Position numbers and translations under genes: made by a program
Source: Bremia lactucae
Taxonomy: Eukaryota > Oomycota > Peronosporomycetes > Peronosporales > Peronosporaceae
Direction: 5' to 3'
NCBI RefSeq assembly: GCF_004359215.1
Contig: NC_090611.1
Coordinates: 69,856 to 133,855 of the forward strand
DNA: 64,000 nt
Notes under the pieces: generated by a model
The model's database searches: none
What the model was told of the DNA's origin: nothing
The model's input: only the letters and a program-made list of their open reading frames with translations
Shown: piece after piece, positions 9,799 through 20,859 of the stretch
How positions within the stretch are numbered: the first letter of the stretch is position 1
Layout: each line of letters begins with the position of its first letter

Positions 9799-10878
9799 CT
9801 AAACCTTAAGAGTCACTCGCTTGTGCTTGTAATATTGTTTTTGCAATTTGGCCAACACTGTTTTCGTCACCTTAAGGCGCAAAGCGCTCTCAATTAAAGA
9901 AGCTTCTGCCAAGACCACATTGGCGCTATCAGCAAACGTATTGAAAAAGTGCATGATCTCGTCAATAGGTTTACCCATGACATACTTCTCTGAGAGCTGC
10001 AGGAGTGCCAGCGCGACTCGAAGCATCATTTTCCAATTCTTTTCATAGAGAAAGATATCCCAAATCCGATTCAACGTGTCTTGAGGAAGCACATTCAGGT
10101 AAAGATACAACGTCTGGAACCACCCGACGGCAAACATTTCAACAGGCACCTTTTCACTAACAAAGTGCTCGGCCAGCGCTGGCTCTGTCAATGCGAGCAG
10201 CCTCTGCGTCTGAAAACAGTGCTCGTGCAAAGGCTGGAGCCCTGGCGCAAACATATTCTGCAGACCATAATTCTCAAAGAGCGTCACCAAGAGCCAAAAC
10301 GTGCTCTCGGCTTCCGCTTTCGTTGCTGGCGTCGTCTTGCCATTCATGACTTGATTCAATAAATGCGCCGCAATATAATCCATTCCTTGGCAATACCCAA
10401 CCGTGGGGAATCGACCGGCAAGCGCGTGCAAAATTTCACTCAATTGAGTCGTTAAATCTTCCGTCGCGTCTTGATCTTCGTAGTCTGTGGCGCGTTTGTG
10501 AGGAGCGACACGGCCGTACGTACGACGCACATCCGTCATGATCGACTCGGTCGCGTCTCCTTTGGAAAGAGCCATTTGCAAATACGTGTCATAATCGAGT
10601 TCCGACGCGTCACGGATTTTGGCTACATTGGCAACTTTTTCCCAATACGCAAATCGAATGCGAGGCGATAAGTGGCCATACCGGACACAAAACTTGACCA
10701 ATTTTCTTTCGGACGCAATAAAGTCTCGACAGACTTTATTCACGCAAGCCATTCGCGTCAACGCCGGGACTTCGCCGCAAAACACGAGGATAGTGCCAAG
10801 AATATATGGCGTTGCAAAGCACTGGTCGGCCGGGCCTTTTGGCTCGTCTTCCGCGGCAGGAACGTCCATTTGTCGCAT
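9799..10878 (-). CDS. TBC-domain Rab GTPase-activating protein
   Basis: A single-exon 359-residue protein. Residues about 110-340 form a TBC domain: the arginine-finger block I113-x-x-D116-x-x-R119 (IMTDVRRT) and the glutamine-finger block GYCQGMDYIA (Gln164) are both present, so it should accelerate GTP hydrolysis by a Rab GTPase in membrane traffic. Later blocks (WLLVTLFENYGL, FAVGWFQTLYLY, RIWDIFLYEKNW) are also TBC-typical. Residues about 22-57 (PYILGTILVFCGEVPALTRM and following) look like a short F-box-like helix pair, which is an inference only. The partner Rab cannot be named. It lies tail-on to repeat DNA, with a small unknown gene immediately upstream. Confidence 0.88.
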   Translation of the reverse strand: MRQMDVPAAEDEPKGPADQCFATPYILGTILVFCGEVPALTRMACVNKVCRDFIASERKLVKFCVRYGHLSPRIRFAYWEKVANVAKIRDASELDYDTYLQMALSKGDATESIMTDVRRTYGRVAPHKRATDYEDQDATEDLTTQLSEILHALAGRFPTVGYCQGMDYIAAHLLNQVMNGKTTPATKAEAESTFWLLVTLFENYGLQNMFAPGLQPLHEHCFQTQRLLALTEPALAEHFVSEKVPVEMFAVGWFQTLYLYLNVLPQDTLNRIWDIFLYEKNWKMMLRVALALLQLSEKYVMGKPIDEIMHFFNTFADSANVVLAEASLIESALRLKVTKTVLAKLQKQYYKHKRVTLKV

Positions 10879-10911
10879 CGAGCGTGCTGCAAGAATAACA
10901 GATCCAGACCT

Positions 10912-11653
10912 TTATGAGCCAATAAATACAACAAGAAACAACTTGCTTGACCTACTTATTCGTAGCAATCCCATGCCTCTCGTCGGCGGGTGTTTCGGTC
11001 GACTGATGACCTTGTACTTGAGTAAAAAAGCACAACTGGCTTTCTTGGAATCCTCGACGGTCTGGAGCATCTCGACAGAGGTATCTCTAAGGTATATGTC
11101 CGTCATGGCATTCAGACCAAAAGAATGGATCCGTCCTGCCGCCGGTCCAGCTGCAGCGAGTGTCGTCTTTATTATACTCCAGCTCTGCGTCGAGCCCACC
11201 TTCACTTTACTCGCAGCGGCCGTGGCTGAGCTCTTGGCTCTAACAAGCGAAGGCTGAAATCTAGAGAACCATCCCAAAAAGTAGCCATGTTAGTATCAAA
11301 CTACCATGGCCTTAAACGACATGAGCAAATGGGTTCTACTTTTTACTGGTTTTGTCCTTCATATTTAAAAACTGCGGTCCCAGCGTCTTTGACGCTGTAG
11401 CCGCTCGATTTTTTATGTGTCCAAAGGCACTCGTAATGTTTTGTCCATTCACTCCTGTCGTAGGCGCGTCGTCCGCGTCCTCGTCAGCGCCGGGGTCCTG
11501 GGGCTTCGTCACCAAAGGAGCGTGTAGCTTTGTCTGGTCGGTGGGCTCTTCTTCCCCCGCTAAGCTCGAAGCAGCTGACGACAGATTAGGCGATGCAGAT
11601 GATAAAATCGAGGCCTCGGCCACGGCGTCGGGCACTATTGCACACGTCGTCAT
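10912..11653 (-). CDS. Unknown small protein, probably two exons
   Basis: I do not recognise it. An ORF from ATG 11653 (105 codons, Ser/Ala-rich and acidic, ending near MKDKT) is followed on the same strand by a second ORF (11277-10912) with Ala/Lys-rich segments of similar flavour. One phase-consistent splice joins CCA|GTAAAAAG (donor at about 11345) to a TCAG acceptor near 11230, with an ACTAAC branch-like motif between. That would give MKDKT followed by TAAASKVKVGS. The donor departs from GTRNGT, so the joint is tentative and two separate genes remain possible. No signal peptide or domain is seen. Confidence 0.45.
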
Positions 11654-12090
11654 CGCTCGTTTTGAACGATAAGCGTGATAGGAAGTGAGGCTCCAATCTC
11701 ACGAAAATTAACGCCACATTTCTACTGTCAGCTGCTATAAATGGGCGACGTGTGCATGAGGAATAGGCCGGGGGTGAACCATGCGGATATTTTTACCTAA
11801 TGGTATACCGTAAAGGCCTTGTTTAAAAAGAAAAGCAGCAATCTTATACGTGTCGAATCATCAATCCTTTCGAGAGACGACAATTTAAAGATGGATTCAT
11901 GACGTATTAATGCACAAAGGGATTAGATATGGCGAACGGTGCCAAGCCATAAAATGAAAGGTTCTTGACAACGCTCGTTGCAAAGCATCTAATGTTGAGA
12001 AACGCGGTCAGTCTCTTGAGTACATTTATTTGCCTTGTTGCTTAGTTGCCAGCCTTCACTTTATCAATTTGTGCCTTTCCCTCCGTTGCT
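11654..12090. other. Divergent intergenic region
   Basis: It lies between the minus-strand unknown gene and the plus-strand elicitin-like gene and presumably holds both promoters. No RNA gene or repeat is recognised. Confidence 0.5.
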
Positions 12091-12588
12091 ATGGTGGCAT
12101 GCACTACCTTTCTATCAATATTATTGACCCTGCCATTGTTATTCGCAAGCTCTGAAAATTGCACAACTAACGCTATAAATGATGCGCTCATACCAATCGC
12201 CTTGGACTCAACCTACACAAGTTGTGAGATCGAGAGTAATTACACGCTGCAAGCGATAGTGAATCCTTCAAGGAAACAGACTTGGGCATTCTGCGCAAGC
12301 CCGGCTTGCCGAGCTTTTTTGAATGATACGCTGACTTCAAATCGATTACCCGATTGTCAAGTAATTATTGGTACCCATGATCACAGCCTCACAGAGACCG
12401 CAACTTTCGTGCTCTCGCATTGTGAAGCGCTCCATGTCGGGCAAAGCCTCCAAGAGCGAGCGGTCGACAAGGACGAACAACGTAGCAGTGCTCAAAGTAT
12501 ATCGGAACACATTGGTTCAGTTCTAGGTCACTCGGCACCCATGGAAGACATTGGCGCAGTGGCAGGAGCGCTACTCTCTCTGCTCTAA
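12091..12588 (+). CDS. Elicitin-like secreted protein
   Basis: 165 residues from ATG 12091; the in-frame upstream extension begins with a non-ATG codon. Residues 1-21 form a signal peptide with a hydrophobic core. Six cysteines follow at 24, 45, 68, 73, 89 and 111 (intervals 20, 22, 4, 15, 21), the elicitin-fold pattern including the fixed 4-residue gap, though the outer gaps are shorter than in classical elicitins. The family is oomycete-specific, secreted, and binds sterols or other lipids. A hydrophilic tail (112-150) ends in a short hydrophobic segment (DIGAVAGALLSLL), possibly a weak GPI-type signal. It is tail-to-tail with the deaminase gene, 94 bp apart. Confidence 0.8.
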   Translation: MVACTTFLSILLTLPLLFASSENCTTNAINDALIPIALDSTYTSCEIESNYTLQAIVNPSRKQTWAFCASPACRAFLNDTLTSNRLPDCQVIIGTHDHSLTETATFVLSHCEALHVGQSLQERAVDKDEQRSSAQSISEHIGSVLGHSAPMEDIGAVAGALLSLL

Positions 12589-12682
12589 TGGACTGATACA
12601 GTTCCCACCCAAGTAGACGCAAATGTAAAAATTCGTGAATAATGCAAAAGTACCTTAAAAAAAAACTAATTTTCTAAATGCT

Positions 12683-14110
12683 CTACTGCTCGGCCTTGTG
12701 CTGCTTCCGATAAGCAGAAATGTCGAATGCCCACTTGCGTACACTCATTTTCAAAGCTTTTTCGTCAATCGTCATGAGTTTGTGGTTAGCTAGCAAGTGC
12801 TTGCCATTGATCCAGACGTCCGAGACGTGTTCTCGACCCGCCACGTATACAATGTGGTTAATAGGATTGTACATGGGGAGCATTTCAATATTGTCACAAT
12901 CGACTGCGATCACATCAGCACGCTTGCCCACTTCAATTGATCCAATGTCGTTCTCAAGCCCAAGTGCCCGAGCGCCATTAAGTGTAGCCATCTGCAACGC
13001 TTCGGCAGCAGGCACACTTGAGCACTTTTTCGTCTCGGCCTTGGCCAAAATGGCTGCCAATTTCATTTCGCTAAACATATCGAGCGAATTATTACTTGCT
13101 GCGCTGTCCGTGCCAATGCCAACGTTAACTCCCCGCTCCAACATTGCAGTGATCGGAGCAAGGCCAGAAGCTAGCTTCAGATTCGATGACGGACAATGAG
13201 CTACATGGACGCCAGCTTGAGCAATATCTTCGATCTCTCCGGCTGTGAGCTGCGTCATGTGAGCGCAAATAAGGTGCTCTGACAACAACCCCATCCGCTT
13301 TAAATTCGCCAAAGGCCGAAGTTTGTAAGCACTCTGATGACAGCTCATGGAATTACGATTTTGAGTCGCACTGTCCTCGCACTCTCTTTGCGTCTCGTGA
13401 AGATGCATGTGCACACGGACCTTATGCTGTCGAGCTAGGACATTGGCGGTCTGTAAATGCTCGTCGGACACTGTGTATGGCGCATGAGGCGCCATGGTCA
13501 CAGTGATGAGATCATGGCATCCAGAAGCATACTTTTCTAAATACGGCAGCGCTTTACAAAAATAATCTGCTGGTCCTGAGCCGTATGGCGATGGAAAATC
13601 CAGGACAACGAGGCCTACCGCTCCACGAAAGCCGGTAGTTTCTAGTACTTCACACATTTCGTCGGGAAAATAGTACATTTCATTGCAGCACGTGGTGCCA
13701 CTACGCAGCATTTCAGCCACCGCGAGGGTCACGCCGACTTTGACAAATTCGGGTCCGACAAATTTGCCTTCCGTGGGCCAAATGTCTTCTGTGAGCCAAT
13801 TACAGAGTGGCTTGTCGTCCGACAACCCACGAAGCAGCGACATGGTGGAGTGCGTGTGTAGATTGATAAGGCCTGGAAGGACAATGTGATTGGGGAGGTG
13901 ACGCTCCTCGATGCCAATAAAGAGCTGCTGCGCCTTGTCATGGGGAAGCACGGCGACAATGCGCGAGCTTTTGACCACGACGGCGTGGTTTGAGAGCACC
14001 ACGCCACGAGGAACGACGGGGATCACGTGGGCCGCGTAGATAATTAGATCCACTTTCTGCTTAAAACTTGAGGCATCGATGTCGATGGGAGCTTGTGGCG
14101 TTGGTGGCAT
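12683..14110 (-). CDS. Amidohydrolase of the SAH/MTA (or guanine-type) deaminase family
   Basis: 475 residues, single exon, ATG at 14110. Metal-site motifs of the TRZ/ATZ/MtaD amidohydrolases are in order: GLINLHTHSTMSLLRG (His85, His87), HMHLHET, AHCPSSNLKLASG and GIGTDSAASNNSLDMF, followed by the C-terminal beta-sandwich block GSIEVGKRADVIAVD. The likely reaction is hydrolytic deamination of an adenosine derivative (S-adenosylhomocysteine or methylthioadenosine) in the cytosol; substrate is inferred from family only. No targeting signal. Length matches the family. Upstream lies an imperfect 80-85 bp tandem repeat. Confidence 0.85.
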   Translation of the reverse strand: MPPTPQAPIDIDASSFKQKVDLIIYAAHVIPVVPRGVVLSNHAVVVKSSRIVAVLPHDKAQQLFIGIEERHLPNHIVLPGLINLHTHSTMSLLRGLSDDKPLCNWLTEDIWPTEGKFVGPEFVKVGVTLAVAEMLRSGTTCCNEMYYFPDEMCEVLETTGFRGAVGLVVLDFPSPYGSGPADYFCKALPYLEKYASGCHDLITVTMAPHAPYTVSDEHLQTANVLARQHKVRVHMHLHETQRECEDSATQNRNSMSCHQSAYKLRPLANLKRMGLLSEHLICAHMTQLTAGEIEDIAQAGVHVAHCPSSNLKLASGLAPITAMLERGVNVGIGTDSAASNNSLDMFSEMKLAAILAKAETKKCSSVPAAEALQMATLNGARALGLENDIGSIEVGKRADVIAVDCDNIEMLPMYNPINHIVYVAGREHVSDVWINGKHLLANHKLMTIDEKALKMSVRKWAFDISAYRKQHKAEQ

Positions 14111-14136
14111 ACTTCGTTAGTGCTTTACAGCAGAAC

Positions 14137-14335
14137 CGCTTCATTTGCAACATAGGTTGGTAGAAAGAAAACGAGCAGAATTGATTGGAGATCAAGAATA
14201 ACATGTCCATACTAATTTTACCGCATCATTTGCATCAAGGATTGGTAAAAAAGAAAAAGGAGCAGAAATGACTGGAGCAACAGAGTGCATACTAAGATTA
14301 CCGCATCATTTGCAGCGACGGTTAATAAAAAAAAA
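14137..14335. repeat. Imperfect tandem repeat upstream of the deaminase gene
   Basis: The motif TCATTTGCA starts at 14141, 14226 and 14306 (periods 85 and 80). Each is followed by a GGTTGGTA/GATTGGTA/GGTTAATA block and an AAAGAAA-rich stretch. The first two copies continue with GAGCAGAA...TGA(T/C)TGGAG and end CATACTAA...TTACCG. About 2.4 copies. Confidence 0.7.
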
Positions 14336-14633
14336 GAGAAGCCGTTACTTTAATTTTGTGCTAACTACGTGAATCATAAATTGAAATGTCTTTGAGCTTC
14401 GCATTGAAAGATTACGGTGGTCATACACTACTTTGAAACTCGAGCCAATCGCAGAAACTTATGCTCTAAATTGGGTGAATGGCATTTTTAGATACTTAAT
14501 TTGACATTCACCTCGTCTTTCATTAGGCCAATTATCTTTCGTGAATCCAAATGGCTACTCTTAACTAGATCATGTAGCCACTAGGCGATGAGACCCATTT
14601 AAAAAAACAGCATCAAAGACATAAAGGGCTCAC
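14336..14633. other. Intergenic, nothing recognised
   Basis: AT-rich DNA between the deaminase 5' flank and the 3' end of the bZIP-like gene. No gene supported. Confidence 0.5.
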
Positions 14634-15519
14634 TTACTGCATCCTTGCCACTCGCTGCTCCATCGCACGAACTTGCTCTAAAAGCTTCTTTTGTGCTGCA
14701 AGTGTCTCCTGTGCGACTTGCAGCATAGCATTGAGCTTGGATCTCGACACAACCACCTCATCGGCGTTACTGTCTGATGCCGACTTAATGGACGAGCACA
14801 GCTCTGTCTTCGATTCATTTTCTTCTCTGCGCGTGCTGTCATCTCGGATTCCTGACGATGAATCAAACGCAATTGATACGGATGCATCCGTCAGCACTGC
14901 TTGACCGCGTTTACAATCTAAATAGGAGCAATGGCCGTGATCGTGAACCTTCCTCGCTGGTTTTTTGTATCGAATATGCTCCAGCTCATGTATCAGCGCT
15001 CGAATTTCTATCTGCTCCTTCAAGTAGCGCCTTGTGGTTCTTCTGCAACAACTTACGTTCGCAAAGAGTTATCTATTAGTTTTAAGAGTTCTAAACTAGT
15101 CACCTTTGACATCTAGAATTGCCTCGTTGATTCTGTCGCGCGGCTTCACTTCGTCGATTGCGTACGAGCTTTAGAAACGCTGCGTAGCTGAGTCTACGCT
15201 CGTTCAAGTTTCCTCCTTGGTAATAATATTCATCGTACCCTTGCTCTAGTAGTTGCACAGTAGTTTCTTTATCTGGAAGTTTGGAAAACTGCTTGGCGCA
15301 ATGCACATATTTTCTCAGTAGAATTAGTTGAATGCCTTTGCCAATTTTGTGGCGTCTGCGGACACAAGTGCGGTGCGAGGAGACCTGGGGGCCGTCGTAT
15401 CTACCACATTCGTCGCTCTCATTCTGTAGAGAAGAAGCAGGTTCATGCATGCGTAAGCTCATGGTGCTATCATCGGTGGCCAGGTTGGCGGGAAATTCAT
15501 TTACATCCAGAATATCCAT
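14634..15519 (-). CDS. bZIP-like coiled-coil protein (two exons)
   Basis: Exon 1 is 15519-15104 and exon 2 is 15042-14634; the 61-nt intron has donor GTGACT and acceptor TTGCAG, and phase is kept (AG|A). The spliced product is about 274 residues. The joint creates a basic run (RRSEAARQNQRG, then QRRTTRRYLKEQ) leading into IEIRALIHELEHI with leucine/isoleucine spacing, as in a bZIP DNA-binding region plus zipper. A second coiled coil ends the protein (LQVAQETLAAQKKLLEQVRAMEQ). Oomycetes have many divergent bZIP proteins, so a nuclear transcription factor is plausible but not certain. Residues 1-50 are acidic and unstructured. Confidence 0.6.
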
Positions 15520-15777
15520 TCTGTGTCAGATTAGTCTGGACATATTATGCTATTTATGATTTAAAAGCGAGCTCAAAATTCTAACAATGGATTATATTGC
15601 ACGTTGAATTAGTTGGAGATTATTTGAAAATCAACGCAGTCATAATTATTCCTCCAAAAGCACTATTTTCTAAATTCGAAGTCGGGTCGCTATTTAAGCA
15701 TCAACGCCAAACACAAATCGCACCATTTCAAAAAATTGGAGTTACAACATGTAGAATTAAAATAAAACGGTAAGGTT

Positions 15778-18700
15778 CTAATATTCTTTCAGCGTCAGTC
15801 TTGGTACAATATTCATAGCTTGCAACTCCTGGAAGAGCAGCTTGCATGCGTATGGAATTCGAATGCTCACAACTTTTTCCTCTGATTTGCAATGCTGGCA
15901 CCATCCCTCGTAGCCCAACATGCGGCAACCCTGACAAACGTCGGCGCTAAAAGCGTCACTGGACAGCATGAGTCGTTCCATGAGCAGCATGCTGGCGCCA
16001 TAGCCAATAAGACAGTCGCGTTCCATCTCACCAAGACGAAGACCTCCATCGCGAGAACGTCCTTCAGTTGGTTGACGCGTCAGAACTGCACGAGGTCCAC
16101 GGGCACGAGCGTGCATTTTGTCCATGACCATGTGTTTAAGTTTTTGGTAGTAAATGGGTCCCATAAAAATGTAGCATTCAATTGGTTCCCCCGTGATTCC
16201 AGAGGTGATATAATCTTTGCCGGCATAATTAAAGCCATTTCGCACCAGCTCCCGTGAGCAGTCAAGTACGTTATCCGCAGAGCCATACTTCTCACCAAAC
16301 GCCGTGCCATACGCGCGACGGCCAGTGAGCACTCCAGCCTTACCTGCAATAAGCTCAATCATCTTTCCAACTGTCATTCGACTGGGAAACCCATGCGGGT
16401 TCATAATTAAGTCAGGGCATACACCTTGGTCGTTAAAGGGCATATCTTCTTGGTTGCGAATCGTGCCGCACACACCCTTCTGACCATGTCGACTACTAAA
16501 CTTATCCCCAATCTCCGGACGACGAGTCTGACGGATCAATACTTTTACTAAGAAGTGATTTGCCTCGGATGAAGTAAGAAGCACCTTGTCCACGTAGGCT
16601 GGTATGGGACCCTTGTAGGTCGTCGGTGAGGGTGAGAACGTTACATCCAGTGGATCACGGCCATCAACCGAGTCGTTAAACTGAGTTGGCTGCTCTTTGT
16701 TTACCATAATCGCGCCGTTCTGGACAATACCGCCGACACGACTAATGCCATCTGCGTCAAGGGACGAGTATTTGGCTGTGCGGAAGCCCATACCAGTCCC
16801 ACTAGAAGTAGCGACACTGTCAAAATCTGGTGGTCCCACAATACGATCATACGATCCATTTGCGTACTTCTTAATCATAGTCTGGTACTTTTTAAAGACC
16901 ATACAACGTCCAAAACCACGATCCAAAGAGGCTTTGTTTAAGACGATAGCATCTTCGATATCATAACCAGAGTAGCTCATAACAGCCACGATTGCATTTT
17001 GTCCTGCAGGCACACAGTCAAAATTCACAAGATCCAATACACGGGTTTTCACCATGGGCATTTGCGGGTAAACCATCGTGTAAAGCAGTGTATCAATTCG
17101 CTCATATTGATTCATAGCAATTGTACCGATGGCTTGTTTGCCCATTGCACACTGATAGGTGTTACGCGGAGACTGATTGTGGTGCGGATACGGGATTAGA
17201 CCCGACACAACACCCAATATCGTCACTGGGTCGATCTCCAAATGAGTCGTACGATCACCAATCTCGCTCTCGTGTAGCGCCACAAGACAATTGTTTTCTT
17301 CATTCACGTCAACGTACTCTACGCAGCCTTCCACAATAAGACTACTGAGGTCCCGCACACCAGCACGCAACTCGTCCATATGACGCTGCGTTAAACGTGT
17401 TTGGTGCGTGAGGGGATCAATAAGGAGCAGGGGACGGCACACACGACCACCATCCGAAGCAATGTAAACGACATGTTGTACATCGTGAATCATGACAGAT
17501 ACGAACTCGCCAATGAGACCAGCACGTCGGATACGACGCAAGCGGGTCACAAATGCACGAGGATTTACGTGCGTTCCAATGATCACACCATTTAGCATTA
17601 CCAGATAATTCGACGCGTGGTTAATCTCTTCGCCAGAACTAAGAGATACATCTGTCACCCCTAAATCGAAACATAAGCGTTTGATTGGAGCAGGTTCTTC
17701 ATCGGACGTAACGTGGCACAGCAATGCTAGATTTTTTACAAGTCCACAAGCTTCACCTTCAGGTGTATCAGCTGGACAAAGCATGCCCCACTGAGACGGC
17801 TGTAAGGAGCGAGGACCTGATACTTTACGTGTCTTTTCAAACTGAGACGAAATACGCGTCATCATGCCTAACGCTGACATATACGAAAGACGCGAGAGGA
17901 CGTGGGTGACACCAGCACGATCCATTCGAAAGCGTTTTAATGTCCAGTTACCAGTCGAAAGTGCATAGTAAAAACCTTGCGTGATTGTGTCCGTACGAAC
18001 ACACTTGAGAATATCAAACACCGATGCTCGATTCGGTTTGCTAAGCACCATATCTGCCTGGCGCTTCAAGTCGCTATTGAATCGTTTAAAAAGGTCCTCA
18101 AACAGTAGCGATAACAATTGGCCAGCAAGCTCAAGACGTTTGTTACCGTAATAATCCTTGTCATCCATGCGCGTTCGATCCTTGTCAGTAAAAAGGATGC
18201 GACGTACGATATGTGCCACATAAATGCTCTTCAGACGAAAATTATAGTTCTCGCACGGGACGTGATTCAACACCAAATTCGCTAACGCCGAGCGTGCAGC
18301 ATCCACCAAGCTACGGTCGTTCTGTGGTCGACTAACGCCGCCACGGTGACGTCCACTTGCCACTCCAACCTTGATGTTCGCGTTCATTTTCGATCCAATA
18401 AGCTCCAGCGCTTGCTGCTGCGTAAAGATCTTAAGGTCTGAAGCTTCTTCAAAAGAGGCAGACATGGCATCGCAGATATCGGACTCACTACCTACCAAGC
18501 TAACAATCTCCTGGTCACTTTCCATTCCCATTCCTCGGAATACAATGACAATGGGAATGTCACTACCAAACGAGTTCGACTTCAAATACACGCGGCCTTT
18601 GTTTAAAAAGATATTCGTTCTTGACTTTCGTTCGTGCGTGGAGCTGGTAATACTGGCGCACACGTTGTGCTTGCTATCCTCTTCTATAATAACTCGATTC

Positions 18701-19326
18701 TTTGATAGCTGCTCGTGAATAAGCACTACCTTTTCAACGCCGCGTACGATAAAATAACCTCCCGGGTCATACGGACATTCTTTCAGCTTGGCTAACGCGG
18801 CCTCGCTCTTTCCTGCAAGCACACAGCGCGAGCTGCGTAGCATAATTGGAATACGACCAATAAGCACCTTGTTGTTCGTAACGATTTTATTGCCGCGGCG
18901 ATAGCGCACACTCACGTAGACGGGCGCGGCATACGTGCGGTCGCGTAGACGGCACTGATGAGGCGTCACGCTGGCGCTAACAAAGGCCTCCTCGTCGATA
19001 GATGGCGCTCCTAATTGAATGTCTGTATACTGCAGGAAAAACTTAGGATCTGCGTCACTGCGCACGACATTATTGGCCTGCGCTCGCACGATGTTGCGAA
19101 TATCGACAGACGTAAAGTAATCGAACGAGTCAATATGTTGCTTCACGAGGCCTCGCAGCTGCAAAAAGTACGGCAGCAATTTCCACTTGTCTTGAACACT
19201 GTTCACAGGCTTCTCCAGCTCCGCCATGGACACGGCGGAGTGGGGCTCCATGCCGACGGACGGCGCCATTAGAGCGAACGAGTGCGGAATGCAAAATGAA
19301 TGCTTGATTACTGGTCGGTGCGGCAT
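15778..19326 (-). CDS. RPC2: DNA-directed RNA polymerase III second-largest subunit (RPC2)
   Basis: 1182 residues, one uninterrupted exon, start ATG 19326; the longer frame starts with TTG. Pol III RPC2 is recognised over its whole length: [23 protein letters not shown] near the N-terminus, [89 protein letters not shown] (hybrid-binding and wall regions) and [22 protein letters not shown]-terminal zinc ribbon CQGC...CQHC is intact. It forms half of the catalytic cleft of the enzyme that makes tRNA and 5S rRNA. Length matches the family, and the best specific match is RPC2 rather than RPB2 or RPA2. Confidence 0.96.
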   Translation of the reverse strand: MPHRPVIKHSFCIPHSFALMAPSVGMEPHSAVSMAELEKPVNSVQDKWKLLPYFLQLRGLVKQHIDSFDYFTSVDIRNIVRAQANNVVRSDADPKFFLQYTDIQLGAPSIDEEAFVSASVTPHQCRLRDRTYAAPVYVSVRYRRGNKIVTNNKVLIGRIPIMLRSSRCVLAGKSEAALAKLKECPYDPGGYFIVRGVEKVVLIHEQLSKNRVIIEEDSKHNVCASITSSTHERKSRTNIFLNKGRVYLKSNSFGSDIPIVIVFRGMGMESDQEIVSLVGSESDICDAMSASFEEASDLKIFTQQQALELIGSKMNANIKVGVASGRHRGGVSRPQNDRSLVDAARSALANLVLNHVPCENYNFRLKSIYVAHIVRRILFTDKDRTRMDDKDYYGNKRLELAGQLLSLLFEDLFKRFNSDLKRQADMVLSKPNRASVFDILKCVRTDTITQGFYYALSTGNWTLKRFRMDRAGVTHVLSRLSYMSALGMMTRISSQFEKTRKVSGPRSLQPSQWGMLCPADTPEGEACGLVKNLALLCHVTSDEEPAPIKRLCFDLGVTDVSLSSGEEINHASNYLVMLNGVIIGTHVNPRAFVTRLRRIRRAGLIGEFVSVMIHDVQHVVYIASDGGRVCRPLLLIDPLTHQTRLTQRHMDELRAGVRDLSSLIVEGCVEYVDVNEENNCLVALHESEIGDRTTHLEIDPVTILGVVSGLIPYPHHNQSPRNTYQCAMGKQAIGTIAMNQYERIDTLLYTMVYPQMPMVKTRVLDLVNFDCVPAGQNAIVAVMSYSGYDIEDAIVLNKASLDRGFGRCMVFKKYQTMIKKYANGSYDRIVGPPDFDSVATSSGTGMGFRTAKYSSLDADGISRVGGIVQNGAIMVNKEQPTQFNDSVDGRDPLDVTFSPSPTTYKGPIPAYVDKVLLTSSEANHFLVKVLIRQTRRPEIGDKFSSRHGQKGVCGTIRNQEDMPFNDQGVCPDLIMNPHGFPSRMTVGKMIELIAGKAGVLTGRRAYGTAFGEKYGSADNVLDCSRELVRNGFNYAGKDYITSGITGEPIECYIFMGPIYYQKLKHMVMDKMHARARGPRAVLTRQPTEGRSRDGGLRLGEMERDCLIGYGASMLLMERLMLSSDAFSADVCQGCRMLGYEGWCQHCKSEEKVVSIRIPYACKLLFQELQAMNIVPRLTLKEY

Positions 19327-19341
19327 GGATGTGGCACACAA

Positions 19342-19515
19342 GAAATTATAAAAAATAAAGTTACATGTTCAATCAATGCATTACACCCTTGCGTTACCCT
19401 GGTTATCCTGGCGCTTAGTATCCCTGATGTCATTTTATTGGCATGGAACGTAGCGTTTGACACTTAAGCAACGCATTGCAACGCTTACGTGGTCCGATTT
19501 GTGCGTTTGTAGTTG
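19342..19515. other. Short intergenic region upstream of RPC2
   Basis: 174 bp between the RPC2 start and the 3' end of the next minus-strand gene; it must contain the RPC2 promoter. Confidence 0.4.
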
Positions 19516-20603
19516 TTACAAATCGAGCGTGTTTGGCGATTCCTTTGTGGTCCGTACCAACTCTGTCAAGAGAGAACCTTGAGCCCGCAGCAAGTCAAGC
19601 AGTGCCTGACGCTCTTTTCCTTCTTGCTCCGCCTTTTGTTTGTCCCAATACAGCCTCTCTTCTTCTAATGCCACTCTCCGCTCTTGCAGTCGCAGCTTCC
19701 GTTCTTCATAATTTGAAATCGTATCTCCAGTCCTCTCTACTCGGGATCTTTTCGTGTCCTGAATGAGAGCAGCTACAGGCATTGACGACGTCCTCAAAGG
19801 ACGCTTGGCATCATTCTGTTGCGCCTGTTGCTTAATTGTGGGGCTCTGTGAGGATGGACTTAGGCTGGGACTGGCGCGAGAAGTCACGGTCGAGGTCGAG
19901 GCTGGGGCGGGCGCAATAGGCATTAATGACGAAGACAGCGGCGCCGCCGCAGATGAGGTGAATCCAATGGGCTGTGACCCAGCTAAATTGGCGGATACGT
20001 CCAGCTCTTCTAAGCTCCGTAGAGCATCCTGCAGCGCTGACTGCACGCGCTTCTCCCGCATCGCTCCCTTGTTAAGTGTCTGCTCGTCTACCTGCAAGAA
20101 AATTAGTCCAACTTCGTCAGTTCAATTCCTCTCTCGGCCAAATGCATGCTTCAAGAGTAACGCACCACTCGAGTTAAAATAGCGATAAGCTTGTAGCGCA
20201 TATCAAACTCCTCGGGTGTGCCAGAGCCACGCAGCGTTGATAATTCGTTCTTGCGATACGCTTCCAGCAGCATGTCAACGCGCCGCTTCACGATAGCGTG
20301 ATCCAGTGTGCTTCCACGCGAGAAAATGACACCCTTGTTGCTCTCAAGCACGGTCTGCACGCGTGTGGCTACTGCCATCCAAGCCGAGCGCGTGCGTCCG
20401 TAGCCCGCGGCCCATGGGAAGTCGCGGATCACTTCGCGCACAAGCAGCACGTCGTAGGCAGGCTTAAAGCGGAACAGACGCCTCTTGCTACCGGATGCAT
20501 CATCGTCATCTTCGCCTTGGAAATCGTCCATGTCGTCACGCTGTTCCTCGGGCTCTTCCTGCTGCATCATCTCTGCATCTTCATCTTGCGACTCGCGCGT
20601 CAT
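19516..20603 (-). CDS. SANT/Myb-like DNA-binding protein with C-terminal coiled coil (two exons)
   Basis: Exon 1 is 20603-20166 and exon 2 is 20091-19516. The 74-nt intron has the consensus donor GTGCGT, a CTAAT branch-like site and acceptor TTGCAG, and phase 0 is kept (LTRV|VDEQ). The product is about 337 residues. An acidic N-terminus (1-40) is followed by a domain with tryptophan/phenylalanine helices (FRFKPAYDVLLVREVIRDFPW, SAWMAVATRVQ) that resembles Myb/SANT-like domains. Then comes a Ser/Pro/Ala linker and a long charged coiled coil (YEERKLRLQERRVALEEERL). A nuclear DNA-binding role is an inference from this layout. Confidence 0.75.
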
Positions 20604-20859
20604 TTTACGACAATTTTCACAGGGGCGGCAAAATTTGTATTCTCAACTTTTGCGATACTAAAATCAAGCAAACGCTATTTTTGAAGGCTTGGCCAACCGT
20701 TTGAGCTGCACGGAGTATCTTTTACAATAAAACAGCTACGTAATCGTACTTACCTGCGCATTTTGAAGTTTCGGTGTAGCCATCCAGACTCGTACTTAGC
20801 AAAAGACGGAATGAACTGAATAGTTACGATTAGGATCATTAGCTTTATCAGAAATTGAC
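20604..20859. promoter_or_regulatory. Divergent promoter region
   Basis: 256 bp separate the start of the SANT-like gene (minus) from that of the UPF0489 gene (plus), so both promoters must lie here. No specific oomycete core element could be identified by eye. Confidence 0.4.

Noticed and set aside
13729..14007. Frames overlapping the deaminase and RPC2 genes on either strand
   Set aside because: Shadow frames of strongly recognised genes.
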